DNA of 64,000 bases from QHXW01 sp035297145 (GTDB lineage Bacteria > Acidobacteriota > Terriglobia > Bryobacterales > Bryobacteraceae): positions 48,694-112,693 of the forward strand of contig DATGZN010000069.1 in assembly GCA_035297145.1 (NCBI GenBank), read 5' to 3'. The stretch's first letter is position 1. Each line of letters opens with the position of its first letter. The notes beneath the pieces were generated by a model that worked only from the letters and a program-made list of their open reading frames with translations, did not search any database and was not told the origin of the DNA. Both the position numbers and the translations under genes were made by a program. Below, piece after piece: positions 27,176 to 35,688 of this stretch.

Positions 27176-28327
27176 ATGAGGAAGATAGGCAAAGACGAAG
27201 GCGCCTCGGTTTCGCTCCTGCTTGACGCGTCACCGCTCCTTTTGCGCAGCGCCGGCGTCAAAAATTACGTCTATTACTGGGTCCGCAGCCTGGCGGAACA
27301 TGCGGGTGCGAACCGGCTGGAGCTGTTTCCATTCCTGCGCGGCCTGGGTACGTTTGCGCACGAAAAATCTGTACTGAGCCATGCGGCGACTCTTCCGCGG
27401 CTGGGGTTGCTGTACGCGGCCAACATCTGCCCCTTCCCGTTTCTGAACTGGCTGACGCCGGCTTCCGACATCTTTCATGCCTCGCACCAAGTGCTACACC
27501 CGCCGCGGAAAGCGCGCATGACGTCCACCATTTACGACATGACCTGCTGGCTGATGCCCGAAGTGCACGCAGCCGCCAACGTCAAGGCGGCCGATCGCAT
27601 CGCGAATGGCGTATTTCGTCCCGCCCAGGGCTTGATTGCCATTTCGGAATGCACGCGCGCGGATGCCGTGCGTGTTCTGAATTTGCCGCCGGAGAAGATA
27701 GAGGTGATCTATCCGGGGATTGCGCCGGCATTCTTCGACGTGGATGCCGATGCGGCGCGCGAGACCGCCCGGCGTTACAGCCTGGTGAAGCCCTACGCTC
27801 TTTATGTGGGCAGCATTGAGCCGCGGAAGAATGTGGCAACCATGCTGGATGCGTGGCTTGACCTCCCTGGCGACGTCCGCGAGGAGTTTGACTTGGTCGT
27901 CATAGGCCCGTGGGGATGGGGCGACCGCACGGTATACGACCGTCTGCAGGCCGGCATCGCAGGCGTGCGCTACCTGGGTTACGTACCCGAGCCGGATCTT
28001 CCCGCTCTCACGGCAGCGGCGACGATCTTCGTGTACCTGTCGCTATACGAAGGATTCGGGCTGCCCGTCGGTCAGGCGATGGCGGCAGGTGTTCCGGTAG
28101 TGGCTTCGCTGGCGTCGGCTCTCCCCGAGGTGGTGGGTGATGCGGGACTGCTTGCCGATCCACGCAGCCGTGCGGAGATCCGCGGAGGAATGGAGCGCTT
28201 GCTGCTCTCGCCCTCGTTACGGGCGCAATTGACCGAACGCGGGAAAAAGCGCGCGGCAGCATTCACGTGGGATGAGTGCGCGCGGAAATCATGGAAGTTC
28301 TTCGAGCGAGTGGCAGGACACGATTGA
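27176..28327 (+). CDS. Glycosyltransferase family 4
   Basis: 383 residues of GT-B fold. The N-terminal half has HASHQVLHPPRKARMTSTIYD; the donor half has YALYVGSIEPRKNVATMLDA and VIYPGIAPAFF. The nucleotide-sugar motif reads EGFGLPVGQAMAAGVPVVAS, where the second glutamate of the EX7E motif is glutamine, which occurs in some active members. It probably builds an exopolysaccharide or cell-wall glycan. It is divergent from the radical SAM gene with a 107-base spacer that holds both promoters. Confidence 0.9.
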   Translation: MRKIGKDEGASVSLLLDASPLLLRSAGVKNYVYYWVRSLAEHAGANRLELFPFLRGLGTFAHEKSVLSHAATLPRLGLLYAANICPFPFLNWLTPASDIFHASHQVLHPPRKARMTSTIYDMTCWLMPEVHAAANVKAADRIANGVFRPAQGLIAISECTRADAVRVLNLPPEKIEVIYPGIAPAFFDVDADAARETARRYSLVKPYALYVGSIEPRKNVATMLDAWLDLPGDVREEFDLVVIGPWGWGDRTVYDRLQAGIAGVRYLGYVPEPDLPALTAAATIFVYLSLYEGFGLPVGQAMAAGVPVVASLASALPEVVGDAGLLADPRSRAEIRGGMERLLLSPSLRAQLTERGKKRAAAFTWDECARKSWKFFERVAGHD

Positions 28328-28501
28328 AGCCTGTCACTCTGCGCATAAGTACCTCTGTCCCAAATTCGAACGCTGTTACTAATCGGGACAGCGCGCGATT
28401 TTGGATCTGACTTATCCCGCAACCGAACAGCTAACTCATCGCGACCCTGTGCGTCATACTGGGCAAGCATCACTTAATCCCGGGAACATTTTGTGGATTG
28501 G

Positions 28502-28517
28502 TGGCGTAACACTTGCA
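28502..28517 (+). promoter_or_regulatory. Sigma-54 promoter for the TPR gene
   Basis: TGGCGT-AACAC-TTGCA matches TGGCAC-N5-TTGCA at 9 of 11 defined positions, with the invariant GG-N10-GC. It lies 90 bases upstream of the ATG at 28607. The spacer 28328-28606 also has a CTGTCCC/GGGACAG inverted repeat (28357-28397 region) but no gene. Confidence 0.6.
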
Positions 28518-28606
28518 TTGTTGCTGAGTATTAGCTCGTAAGAAGTCAGTAAGCAGTTCGTCGTCGGGGACACATAACGGTGCGAAGAGCGCCAGGAGAA
28601 GGTTCA

Positions 28607-30439
28607 ATGGGTCACCGGCTACGTTGGTTTTACTGCTTCGTTATTGCTACGCTGAGCATCCACGCGGATGAGGCATCCTGGAAACTCCACGTCGATCAGT
28701 TCGAGGTCTATCGCCGGAAGGGCTTGTTCGCCGAAGCGGAGAAGGCCGCGCTGGCCGCAATCGCCGAAGCCGAAAAATCCGGGCTTGAAAGCGAAATCGC
28801 AGCAAGCTGCAATCACTTGGGCGCACTGTATTACGACACTGGCCGCTACGCCGGCGCGGAGAAACTATTCCAGCGTGCACTAAACCAATGGCACAGTCAG
28901 TCTCCCGACCGTGACCCCGGAATCGCGCGGGACATGAATAACCTTGGCGCGGTTTATTTAAAAACCGGACATCTCAAAGAGGCCGAGACCCTTTTATCGC
29001 AAGTGCTGGAAAGCCGCGAAAGGACATTTCCGGCGGATAGCGCGGAAATCGCTGAGAGCTTGAATAGCCTGGCTGAGCTGTACACCGAGCAAGGCAAGTA
29101 CTCCGATGCTGAGTCGCATCAGCGGCGCGCACTGGCCATTTGGGAAAAAGTGATCGGGCCGGACGACCCCAAGATTGCCGTCGGCCTGAGTAACTTGGGA
29201 ACGCTGCTGACCACGGAGGGCCGCTATACGGAGGCCGAGCCGCTGCTCCGTAAAGCGCTCGCGATCGATGAGAAAACGCTCGGACCGCAGCATCCGGCAA
29301 CTGCGTCCACCCTCACTAACCTGGCGGAATGGAACCGCCACCTGGGACGTTTAGACGAGGCCGAATCTTTGGGCAGGCGCGCATTGGCCATCAAAGAGCA
29401 GACTTTTGGCCCTGACCATCCGGATGTGGCGACCAGTCTGAACAATGTGGCGATGGTGCTGCGGGCGCGACGTCTCTACGTCGAAGAGGAGCCGCTACTG
29501 ACTCGCGCTCTACAGATCCGGGAAAAGACTTTGGGTCCGAATCACACAAACACGGCATTGAGCCTGAACAATCTCGCGGACGTATACCGGCTGGAGGGGC
29601 GATATCAAGAGGCTGAGCCGCTCTATCGTGACTCATTGAAAATCTGGCAGGCCGCGCTGGGTCCCGAGCACTCAACTGTCGCCGCCGTTCTCAACAACCT
29701 GGCCGATCTACTGCGCCGTGAGGAGCGTCACGAGGAAGTTCTGGCCCTGCTTCAGAAGGCCACCGCGATCTGGGAGAAAACCGAGGGACCGGAAAGCCCC
29801 GTGCTGGCGGTAGGGTTGAACAATCTGGCGCAAGAATATGTAAGTCAGCACCAGCTTGCGGCGGCAGAGCTTGTGGCCGAGCGCGCGGTCGCCATCGACG
29901 AGAAAGCACGGGGCCCGTACAATCCCGAACTGGCAGTGACGCTCATCAACTTAGCGACCATCTATCATTTGGAACAAAGGTACCGAGCGGCCGAGCCCCT
30001 CTACCGGCGCGGACTGGACATTCTGGCCAAAGGTCCGGAACCGGACAGCCCCGCGGTGGCCACGTCGATGACGAACCTGGCCGAGCTATACCGTGTGCAG
30101 CGGCGCAACAGCGAGGCCGAGGCCCTATATGAAGCTTTGATCCCCATCGAAGAGAAGTCGCTGGGGCCGGAGCACCCGAAACTGGGCCAGACCGTCTACA
30201 GTCTTGCGGAACTCTACCGGCAAGAGGACCGGTTTGAAAGAGCTGAGCCGCTGTATCGCCGCGCTGTTTCCATCATGAAGCGGCAGCAGCCAGTGGAAAA
30301 CCCGGCGTTGGCGCGCACTCTTAGAACCTTCGCCTCCATGCTGAGGCGAATGAAACGCAAGGCTGAGGCGGTCGCCCTGGAGGCGCAGGCCAAGGCCATT
30401 TCGCAAGGACAAGCCTTGGCAGCCAGTCCGAACCATTGA
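28607..30439 (+). CDS. Secreted TPR protein, kinesin-light-chain-like repeats
   Basis: 610 residues with a signal peptide (MGHRLRWFYCFVIATLSIHA). At least eleven 42-residue TPR units follow, each of the kind LNNLADVYRLEGRYQEAEPL followed by YR-SLKIW and LGPEH, as in TPR_10/TPR_12 kinesin-light-chain-like proteins. They form a superhelical scaffold for protein binding. AGGAGAAGG lies 4-12 bases before the ATG at 28607. A sigma-54 site upstream suggests regulated expression. Binding partner unknown. Confidence 0.88.
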   Translation: MGHRLRWFYCFVIATLSIHADEASWKLHVDQFEVYRRKGLFAEAEKAALAAIAEAEKSGLESEIAASCNHLGALYYDTGRYAGAEKLFQRALNQWHSQSPDRDPGIARDMNNLGAVYLKTGHLKEAETLLSQVLESRERTFPADSAEIAESLNSLAELYTEQGKYSDAESHQRRALAIWEKVIGPDDPKIAVGLSNLGTLLTTEGRYTEAEPLLRKALAIDEKTLGPQHPATASTLTNLAEWNRHLGRLDEAESLGRRALAIKEQTFGPDHPDVATSLNNVAMVLRARRLYVEEEPLLTRALQIREKTLGPNHTNTALSLNNLADVYRLEGRYQEAEPLYRDSLKIWQAALGPEHSTVAAVLNNLADLLRREERHEEVLALLQKATAIWEKTEGPESPVLAVGLNNLAQEYVSQHQLAAAELVAERAVAIDEKARGPYNPELAVTLINLATIYHLEQRYRAAEPLYRRGLDILAKGPEPDSPAVATSMTNLAELYRVQRRNSEAEALYEALIPIEEKSLGPEHPKLGQTVYSLAELYRQEDRFERAEPLYRRAVSIMKRQQPVENPALARTLRTFASMLRRMKRKAEAVALEAQAKAISQGQALAASPNH

Positions 30440-30507
30440 CTGTCGCCGACCTGTTAGAATGCAAAATCTGTGCCGAAGTTCGCGGCAATCCGGCACGCGT
30501 AACTAAC

Positions 30508-30978
30508 ATGGACAAGAAAAGGCGACCTATGATCTGGATCATCTTCGCTCTGGGCGCGGTGCTCGCCTGGGGCATGTACGGGCCGGCACTACATAAAGGC
30601 CAAGTGATGCTTGGCAATCCGTATCGCGCCCTGCTGTGCGTGGGCGTGGCGTATTTTCTCATCGGCGTATTAATCCCGGTGGCGAGCCTCTCCACCGCTG
30701 CGGGCGGCTTGGGAGGCTTTTCCCTATCCGGCTCCGTTTGGGCGGGGATCGGCGGCGGCTTAGGGGCGCTCGGGGCGGTCTGCATCATCTGGGCGTTCAA
30801 GGCCGGTGGCCTGCCTGCGTACGTGATGCCGATCGTATTCGGCGGTGCGCCACTGGTGAACGTTCTGGTCTCGATGGTGACGCATCCGCCAAAAACCGCG
30901 CCGCACCCGCTGCTCTACGTTGGATTCGTGGTCACCGCCATCGGCGCCGGCATGGTGTTGTTCTACAAACCGTCGTAG
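30508..30978 (+). CDS. Half-size EamA/DMT-like membrane protein
   Basis: 156 residues with about five predicted membrane helices (WIIFALGAVLAWGMYGPAL, LLCVGVAYFLIGVLIPVA, AGIGGGLGALGAVCIIWAF, VMPIVFGGAPLVNVLVSMV, LLYVGFVVTAIGAGMVLF). It has the size of one half of a drug/metabolite transporter and may act as a dimer. Alternative start at 30529. It is 69 bases after the TPR gene and convergent with the methyltransferase gene. Substrate unknown. Confidence 0.75.
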   Translation: MDKKRRPMIWIIFALGAVLAWGMYGPALHKGQVMLGNPYRALLCVGVAYFLIGVLIPVASLSTAAGGLGGFSLSGSVWAGIGGGLGALGAVCIIWAFKAGGLPAYVMPIVFGGAPLVNVLVSMVTHPPKTAPHPLLYVGFVVTAIGAGMVLFYKPS

Positions 30979-30987
30979 CCGATCATC

Positions 30988-32478
30988 TCAGGCCACGAGC
31001 AGTGCCTGCTTGGCCAGCCGCGCCAGGTGCGCCTCCAGCGATTCCGCCGTAACCGGCTCCACGCCCCGTGTCGCACGCGATCGGACAAATAGGCGCAGAG
31101 CATTCGCCACTGCGGAACGGTCGCGCGTGCCGTCGAGCAGCCACACGAGGCACCGGTCAACCTCGTCCGCCAGCTCGGCGGTCGTGTGCCGCAAGGTCGT
31201 CACCATGCTTCCTTCTCTGGCCTGCAGCCTCGCCAGCGGGCTGGCAACCGGCCGTTCGCCCGCCTGGTCCGTGAACTGACTCGGAAGGATGCTCACTTCC
31301 AACAATCCCGCGCTGTATGCCTGCAAGAGCGCTTCCGCCAACGGCTCGGCTTCGCCACCAGCTTCCGCCAGCAAATCTGCAAATTGCATGGATTGCGGCC
31401 AAGTGCCGTTCAACCGCGCCAGAGCTGTCTTCACTTGCCGGTCGTCGGTCCGCATCGCAGCGCCACGCGGCCCGCGAAACTCTTCCCACACGCCCGCGCG
31501 AAGGTCGGGCGCTGCGGAAACCGGACTTGCGCTTGAGGCAAAGTACAGCGCTGTGAGTTGCTCTGGCCGCGGCGAACGCTCCGGGCCAGCTTCCCCCCGG
31601 CAAAGTAGCGTCTGGCGAAAGGGCCGGCCCTTGATGAAATCGAGGTATTGCTCCTTTCGAACCACATCTCCCTGCGCGAACCGCCGCAACGTCTCCACTG
31701 TCGAGTCCGCGTAGATGGCGCTTTGCATTTCCAGGAAGTCTGCGTCCCCCAGATACTCGAGCCCGTGCTCACGCGCTCGCGCCACAAACTCGTGGAAGTA
31801 CTCAGCATGATTCGTCTGCGCCAAATCGTCGTGATAGACGTACCACCAGTCGTTCTCCGTAAGGTGGTGCAGTTCCTCGGCCAGCAATGCGCGCGTGAGT
31901 TGGCTCTCGGGCCGGCATTTATTGAGCCATTCGATGAACTCGATCGCTCGCCGCACGCGATCCCCGGGGTCCTCCACCCCATGCACGTTGTAAAGCATCA
32001 TTTCGCGAAACATTTCGCGCCGGTGAAAACCGGGGTATGCGTTGTAGCTGACATAGGCCACGCCTCGCGGCGCCAGGTTGGCGCGGCAAATGTGCAGCAG
32101 CCGTTCCCGAACATTTTCCGGAACCCACGAGTACACTCCGTGCGCGATGATGTAATCGAACTCGCCTAACTCCGGGCCTGCGTCCATCAGATCGAGTGCC
32201 AGGAGGGTGATGTTCTGCAATCCGAGCGCATTCACAATCGCGTGGCCCTGCTCAACTGCCTGCGCGGCCAGATCGATGCCCGTGAAGCTACTCCCGGAAA
32301 GACCAAGCGCCATGGGAATCAGGTTTCCACCGTCGCCGCACCCCATCTCTAATACACGGCACTCGGCGGGTGGCGCAACCGCGATTCCAAAAAGCGTGGC
32401 GATCGTGGCAAGGCGGTCCGGATGCGTTTGGGCCAGGGGCAGACTCTTGTAACGGACCCGATCGTAGGAATCGCTCAC
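30988..32478 (-). CDS. Class I SAM-dependent methyltransferase with regulatory domain
   Basis: 496 residues from the GTG at 32478. The N-terminal Rossmann domain has the SAM motif VLEMGCGDGGNLIPMAL and DYIIAHGVYSWVP. The middle part (YNAYPGFHRREMFREMMLYN, WYVYHDDLAQTNHAEYFHEF) is the methyltransferase regulatory domain seen after such enzymes, and a helical C-terminal region follows. Target unknown. The GTG begins exactly where the terminal repeat of the 134-bp element ends; a TTG at 32484 lies inside that repeat. Confidence 0.88.
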   Translation of the reverse strand: MSDSYDRVRYKSLPLAQTHPDRLATIATLFGIAVAPPAECRVLEMGCGDGGNLIPMALGLSGSSFTGIDLAAQAVEQGHAIVNALGLQNITLLALDLMDAGPELGEFDYIIAHGVYSWVPENVRERLLHICRANLAPRGVAYVSYNAYPGFHRREMFREMMLYNVHGVEDPGDRVRRAIEFIEWLNKCRPESQLTRALLAEELHHLTENDWWYVYHDDLAQTNHAEYFHEFVARAREHGLEYLGDADFLEMQSAIYADSTVETLRRFAQGDVVRKEQYLDFIKGRPFRQTLLCRGEAGPERSPRPEQLTALYFASSASPVSAAPDLRAGVWEEFRGPRGAAMRTDDRQVKTALARLNGTWPQSMQFADLLAEAGGEAEPLAEALLQAYSAGLLEVSILPSQFTDQAGERPVASPLARLQAREGSMVTTLRHTTAELADEVDRCLVWLLDGTRDRSAVANALRLFVRSRATRGVEPVTAESLEAHLARLAKQALLVA

Positions 32479-32611
32479 TAGCAAGATGTCCCGGCGATCT
32501 TGTAAGTGTTAGGCCGGACATGTCCGGCCCCTACATCGCAGCCATCGTGGGGGCGAGGCATGCCTCGCCTTCGTTCGCGTCGGTTTCGAAATCGCCGGGA
32601 CATCTTGCTAG
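32478..32611. repeat. 134-bp MITE-like element made of two inverted REP modules
   Basis: The ends are perfect 21-bp inverted repeats (32478-32498 and 32591-32611, starting CTAGCAAGATGTCCCGGCG). Inside are two perfect 18-bp palindromes, GGCCGGACATGTCCGGCC (32512-32529) and GGCGAGGCATGCCTCGCC (32552-32569), each next to CCCCTAC or CCCCCAC facing inward. It has no coding capacity. It fills the whole gap between the methyltransferase start and the quinoprotein 3' end, and its CTAG end supplies the TAG stop of the latter. Confidence 0.85.
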
Positions 32612-33870
32612 CGTGTGGGTGGGTTGCCGATACAGTAAAGCGCCTGCTCCGTGCGGAGGAAAATCTGTCCGCCGGAAATCGCTACGGAGCTGAGGGTGTA
32701 TTCGTCCAAGTTATTTTCGGCGAGCAACTCGAACTTCGGACCCGCGCGAAAAACCGTGGTGACGCCATCCTCATTGGTGATGTAGATCTTTCCGTCCGCC
32801 ATAACCGGCGAGGCGCTGTAAATGCCGTGCTGGATGCGCTGCGGCCCCCAGATTTCCTTGCCCGTCTTGGCGTCCAGGCACCAGACGATCCCGCGATCGT
32901 TGACGACGTAGAACAGGGTTCCGTCCGTGACTGGGGTCGGAACGTCCGGCCCGTTCTGAAATGCCCACAAACGATGTGTCTCCGTGATGTCGCCGCGCCC
33001 GCCCGCGCGAAACGCTTGCAGCGGGCGCACGCGCGTTGGCGTGTAAACCACATCGTCGTACACGACGGGCGACGCGATCACGCGATACGCCCCATCCTTC
33101 TGCGGGTTGAAACCATTTCCGCGCCAGAGCTCCTTGCCGGTTGCCGGATCGTGGCCCGTCACGCAGTCGCCGCCGCTCACCACGATCTCGGTCTTGCCGT
33201 CATATCGCAAGAGCGCCGGTGTCGTGTAAGCGTCGGGCGATTCGCGTACAGCCTCGGTGGGCCGTTCCACGCGCCAGACTGTCTTTCCGGTTTTCTTATC
33301 GATGCGCAGCAGGTAGGATGGGTCACGCGTCTTCATGCCGTGCAGCACTTCCACATAGAGCGCGTCCTCGAACAGCAGCGGCGATGACGCGTAGCCCCAG
33401 TTCAATCCGAACCGGCCGTAATCCTTCTGAATGTCGCGCGTCCAGTTATCGTTTCCGGCAAAGTCGAAAGCTTTCAGAATGCCGTTGCCGGTCATGATGT
33501 AGACATGTGTCCCGTCGGTCACGGGCGACGGCGACGACATGTTCTGCTTGTTGATTTTGTAGTTGCCGCTGGTGAGGAACTTCTTCCAAATCACTGTGCC
33601 GCGCGTGCGATCGACGCACCACAGGAAGATGTCATCTTTGTCCGCGACATTGAGAAAAATGCGATCTCCCCAAATGACGGGTGTCGCCCCGCTCCGGCTC
33701 GGCAGCGCCAGTTTCCAGGCGATGTTTTCCTCACGGCCCCACTTCACCGGAAGGTTCTTCTCATGGCTGATCCCATTCAGGTCGGGCCCGCGCCACTGCG
33801 GCCAGTTTTCTGCAAGCGCAGGAGTAGCCAGTATTGCAATGAGCCCGGTCATGCGGATGATTCGATACAT
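32608..33870 (-). CDS. Exported PQQ-like beta-propeller protein
   Basis: 420 residues with a signal peptide (MYRIIRMTGLIAILATPALA). It starts with NWPQWRGPDLNGIS, typical of outer-membrane-assembly-like propellers of acidobacteria and planctomycetes, and has repeats such as DKKTGKTVWRVERP, DPATGKELWRG and DAKTGKEIWGP. No catalytic PQQ residues can be assigned, so an enzymatic role is doubtful. GGGAG lies 8-12 bases before the ATG at 33870. Its TAG stop falls in the terminal repeat of the neighbouring element, so the last residue or two may derive from the insertion. Confidence 0.85.
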   Translation of the reverse strand: MYRIIRMTGLIAILATPALAENWPQWRGPDLNGISHEKNLPVKWGREENIAWKLALPSRSGATPVIWGDRIFLNVADKDDIFLWCVDRTRGTVIWKKFLTSGNYKINKQNMSSPSPVTDGTHVYIMTGNGILKAFDFAGNDNWTRDIQKDYGRFGLNWGYASSPLLFEDALYVEVLHGMKTRDPSYLLRIDKKTGKTVWRVERPTEAVRESPDAYTTPALLRYDGKTEIVVSGGDCVTGHDPATGKELWRGNGFNPQKDGAYRVIASPVVYDDVVYTPTRVRPLQAFRAGGRGDITETHRLWAFQNGPDVPTPVTDGTLFYVVNDRGIVWCLDAKTGKEIWGPQRIQHGIYSASPVMADGKIYITNEDGVTTVFRAGPKFELLAENNLDEYTLSSVAISGGQIFLRTEQALYCIGNPPTR

Positions 33871-33939
33871 TAGGTTTCGCTCCCGGCCATGCTGCGCCAA
33901 AACAGCAGCATACTTTCGTTTGGGAGCGAAGACAACTGT

Positions 33940-33955
33940 CGGGCATTATTGCCCG
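33940..33955. repeat. Small hairpin after the PEP-CTERM gene
   Basis: CGGGCA-TTAT-TGCCCG forms a 6-bp stem 63 bases past the stop of the minus-strand PEP-CTERM gene. It has no adjacent T-tract. It may mark a transcript end but is weak evidence. Confidence 0.3.
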
Positions 33956-34017
33956 TCCATCAGTTTTTTAGCGCGGGTATGTGGGGGCTCGGGGCGTCCT
34001 TCACCTGTTCGTGCCGG

Positions 34018-34674
34018 TCAGGCGCGCTGCGCTCTGCGCAGGCGGGCAAAAACGATGCACAGACAGAGACCGAGTAGTCCGATCGTTCCAGGCTCAGGCA
34101 CTTGCGAGATCTGGAAACTAGCTTCAGACAGTTGCGAGATCTGGAAAGCGCCGCTGTTATCCCAGTAGTTGATGTCCGACACGCGTAACTCGAGAACCGT
34201 TCCGTTGGTCAACCCCGACGTAAAACCAATGTCTGCGAGGGTTCGACCTGTCAGTGTAAGGGTGGTGGGTGCAGTGAGGTTACCCAAACCAAACTCCGTT
34301 GAAGACGGGAACAATTGAAAGAATCCAAGCGTGTGATTACCAATTAAAAGTGCCGCGTAGTTAAGAAGGAGGTTATTATCGTTTTGGTCGACCTCACCGG
34401 GATGGTTTCCTGTGTTGGTAGTCGATGGGCCGATGATAATACCGCCCGCGTTAGCGGTGAAATCCCCGCTCGCCAGATCGACTGTGCCGGTTACTGTCAA
34501 TGACACCGTATCCGTACCCAAGAAATTGCCGGGAACGGTAAAGTCGGGGCCTCCGTTGTCGAAACCTTTTCCGTCTGCGGAGTTGGTACCTAGAACCGTC
34601 ACGCTCGGGATCGATAGCGAGTTTCCAGACAGAAGGGCCGCGGACGCGAGAAAGGAAATCAGGTAACGTTTCAG
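34018..34674 (-). CDS. PEP-CTERM sorting-domain exported protein
   Basis: About 218 residues. A short signal segment (LKRYLISFLASAALLSGNSL), a beta-rich threonine/glycine middle part (VSLTVTGTVDLASGDFTANA) and a C-terminal PEP-CTERM signal: VPEPGTIGLLGLCLCIVFA followed by RLRRAQR. It would be processed by exosortase. The start is probably CTG at 34674 because GGAGG lies 5 bases before it; the TTG at 34707 would lie within about 10 bases of the transcript start predicted from the sigma-54 site. The ten residues before VPEPG are a degenerate second copy of the sorting motif. Confidence 0.82.
   Translation of the reverse strand: MKRYLISFLASAALLSGNSLSIPSVTVLGTNSADGKGFDNGGPDFTVPGNFLGTDTVSLTVTGTVDLASGDFTANAGGIIIGPSTTNTGNHPGEVDQNDNNLLLNYAALLIGNHTLGFFQLFPSSTEFGLGNLTAPTTLTLTGRTLADIGFTSGLTNGTVLELRVSDINYWDNSGAFQISQLSEASFQISQVPEPGTIGLLGLCLCIVFARLRRAQRA
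34101..34160 (-). repeat. 30-bp tandem duplication at the PEP motif
   Basis: CTTGCGAGATCTGGAAA (34101-34117) recurs as GTTGCGAGATCTGGAAA (34131-34147), period 30 bases. In protein terms FQISQLSEAS precedes FQISQVPEPG, so the copy away from the terminus has lost the PEP motif. Confidence 0.75.
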
Positions 34675-34727
34675 CTTGTCCTCCGTAGGCCACTCAGGGC
34701 AGCCCAATTCACGAACGTTTAACTACT

Positions 34728-34743
34728 GCACGTCACCTGCCAA
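34728..34743 (-). promoter_or_regulatory. Sigma-54 promoter for the PEP-CTERM gene
   Basis: Minus-strand TTGGCAG-GTGAC-GTGCA keeps GG-N10-GC and matches TGGCAC-N5-TTGCA at 9 of 11 positions. The predicted start is near 34716, about 42 bases before the CTG at 34674. The remaining spacer to 35025 shows no gene, only the flanks of the YggS gene. Confidence 0.6.
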
Positions 34744-35025
34744 ACCTGCAAGAGGCGGAATCGCAATGTGATCGGGGGCTAATCTTTAAGCTCTCGGATA
34801 GGCTTTTCTGGCAAAATCCAACGATGTGGGACTTTTTCCTAAGGTGGGGAGAGCCGATAGGTATTGCGTTACAGCTTTCGAAGCGAGTCTTGAACGGGGC
34901 GCACGGGTTGCGGAAGCCCTTCCCGGCTGCTATTTTGACGCCATGGTGCACTTCTGAATGAGGCTCAACCGCGTGGCATTCCCATTGGAGCGCGATTGGG
35001 AACCGGCGCCCGCGCAATAGATACC

Positions 35026-35688
35026 GTGACCTTGCCCGATCGCTTATGCGAGGTCCGCGAACGCATCGAGCGCGCCTGTGCACGCAGCCGCCGCGATACT
35101 TCCTCCGTCACCCTGATCGCCGTCACCAAGGTTTTTCCGGCGTCCATCATTCGCGAAGCCTATGACGCCGGCCTCCGCGACTTTGGCGAAAACTACGTCC
35201 AGGAACTGGAATCCAAAGCCCCCGAAGTGCGCGACCTCACCGGCGCGCGGTTTCATCTCATCGGCCATCTGCAATCCAACAAAGCCAGAAAGGCCGCGGA
35301 ATTGTTTTCCGTCATTCAAACGGTAGACTCACCCAAACTGGCGCGCCGCCTGGACGAGGCCGGCCGCCCTCTCGAGGTCATGCTCGAAGTGAAGCTCTCC
35401 TCCGAAGAAGCCAAGAGCGGCGCTGATCCCGCCGAGCTTCCCGTCCTCATCGATGCGGTCCGCGCCACCAAGAACCTGCGCCTGCTCGGTCTCATGACTA
35501 TGCCGCCCTGGTCGGATGATCCCGAGCCATCGCGCCCTTACTTCCGGCGACTGCACGAGTTGGCCCTGCATTTCGACCTGCCGAATGTTTCCATGGGCAT
35601 GTCGCACGATTTCGAAGTGGCCATCGAGGAAGGCGCGACCCACATCCGCGTGGGCACGGCGCTGTTCGGTAAACGGAAGAAGCCGTGA
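35026..35688 (+). CDS. yggS: YggS/PROSC-family pyridoxal-phosphate homeostasis protein
   Basis: 220 residues from the GTG at 35026 (a TTG at 34996 would add ten residues not typical of the family). The PLP lysine is in SVTLIAVTKVF; DFGENYVQELESKA, FHLIGHLQSNKARKA, LGLMTMPPWSDDPE and SMGMSHDFEVAIEEGATHIR with VGTALFG are the family hallmarks. It is a single-barrel protein that buffers PLP in the cytoplasm. It overlaps the following glycosyltransferase gene by 4 bases (GTGA). Confidence 0.93.
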   Translation: MTLPDRLCEVRERIERACARSRRDTSSVTLIAVTKVFPASIIREAYDAGLRDFGENYVQELESKAPEVRDLTGARFHLIGHLQSNKARKAAELFSVIQTVDSPKLARRLDEAGRPLEVMLEVKLSSEEAKSGADPAELPVLIDAVRATKNLRLLGLMTMPPWSDDPEPSRPYFRRLHELALHFDLPNVSMGMSHDFEVAIEEGATHIRVGTALFGKRKKP

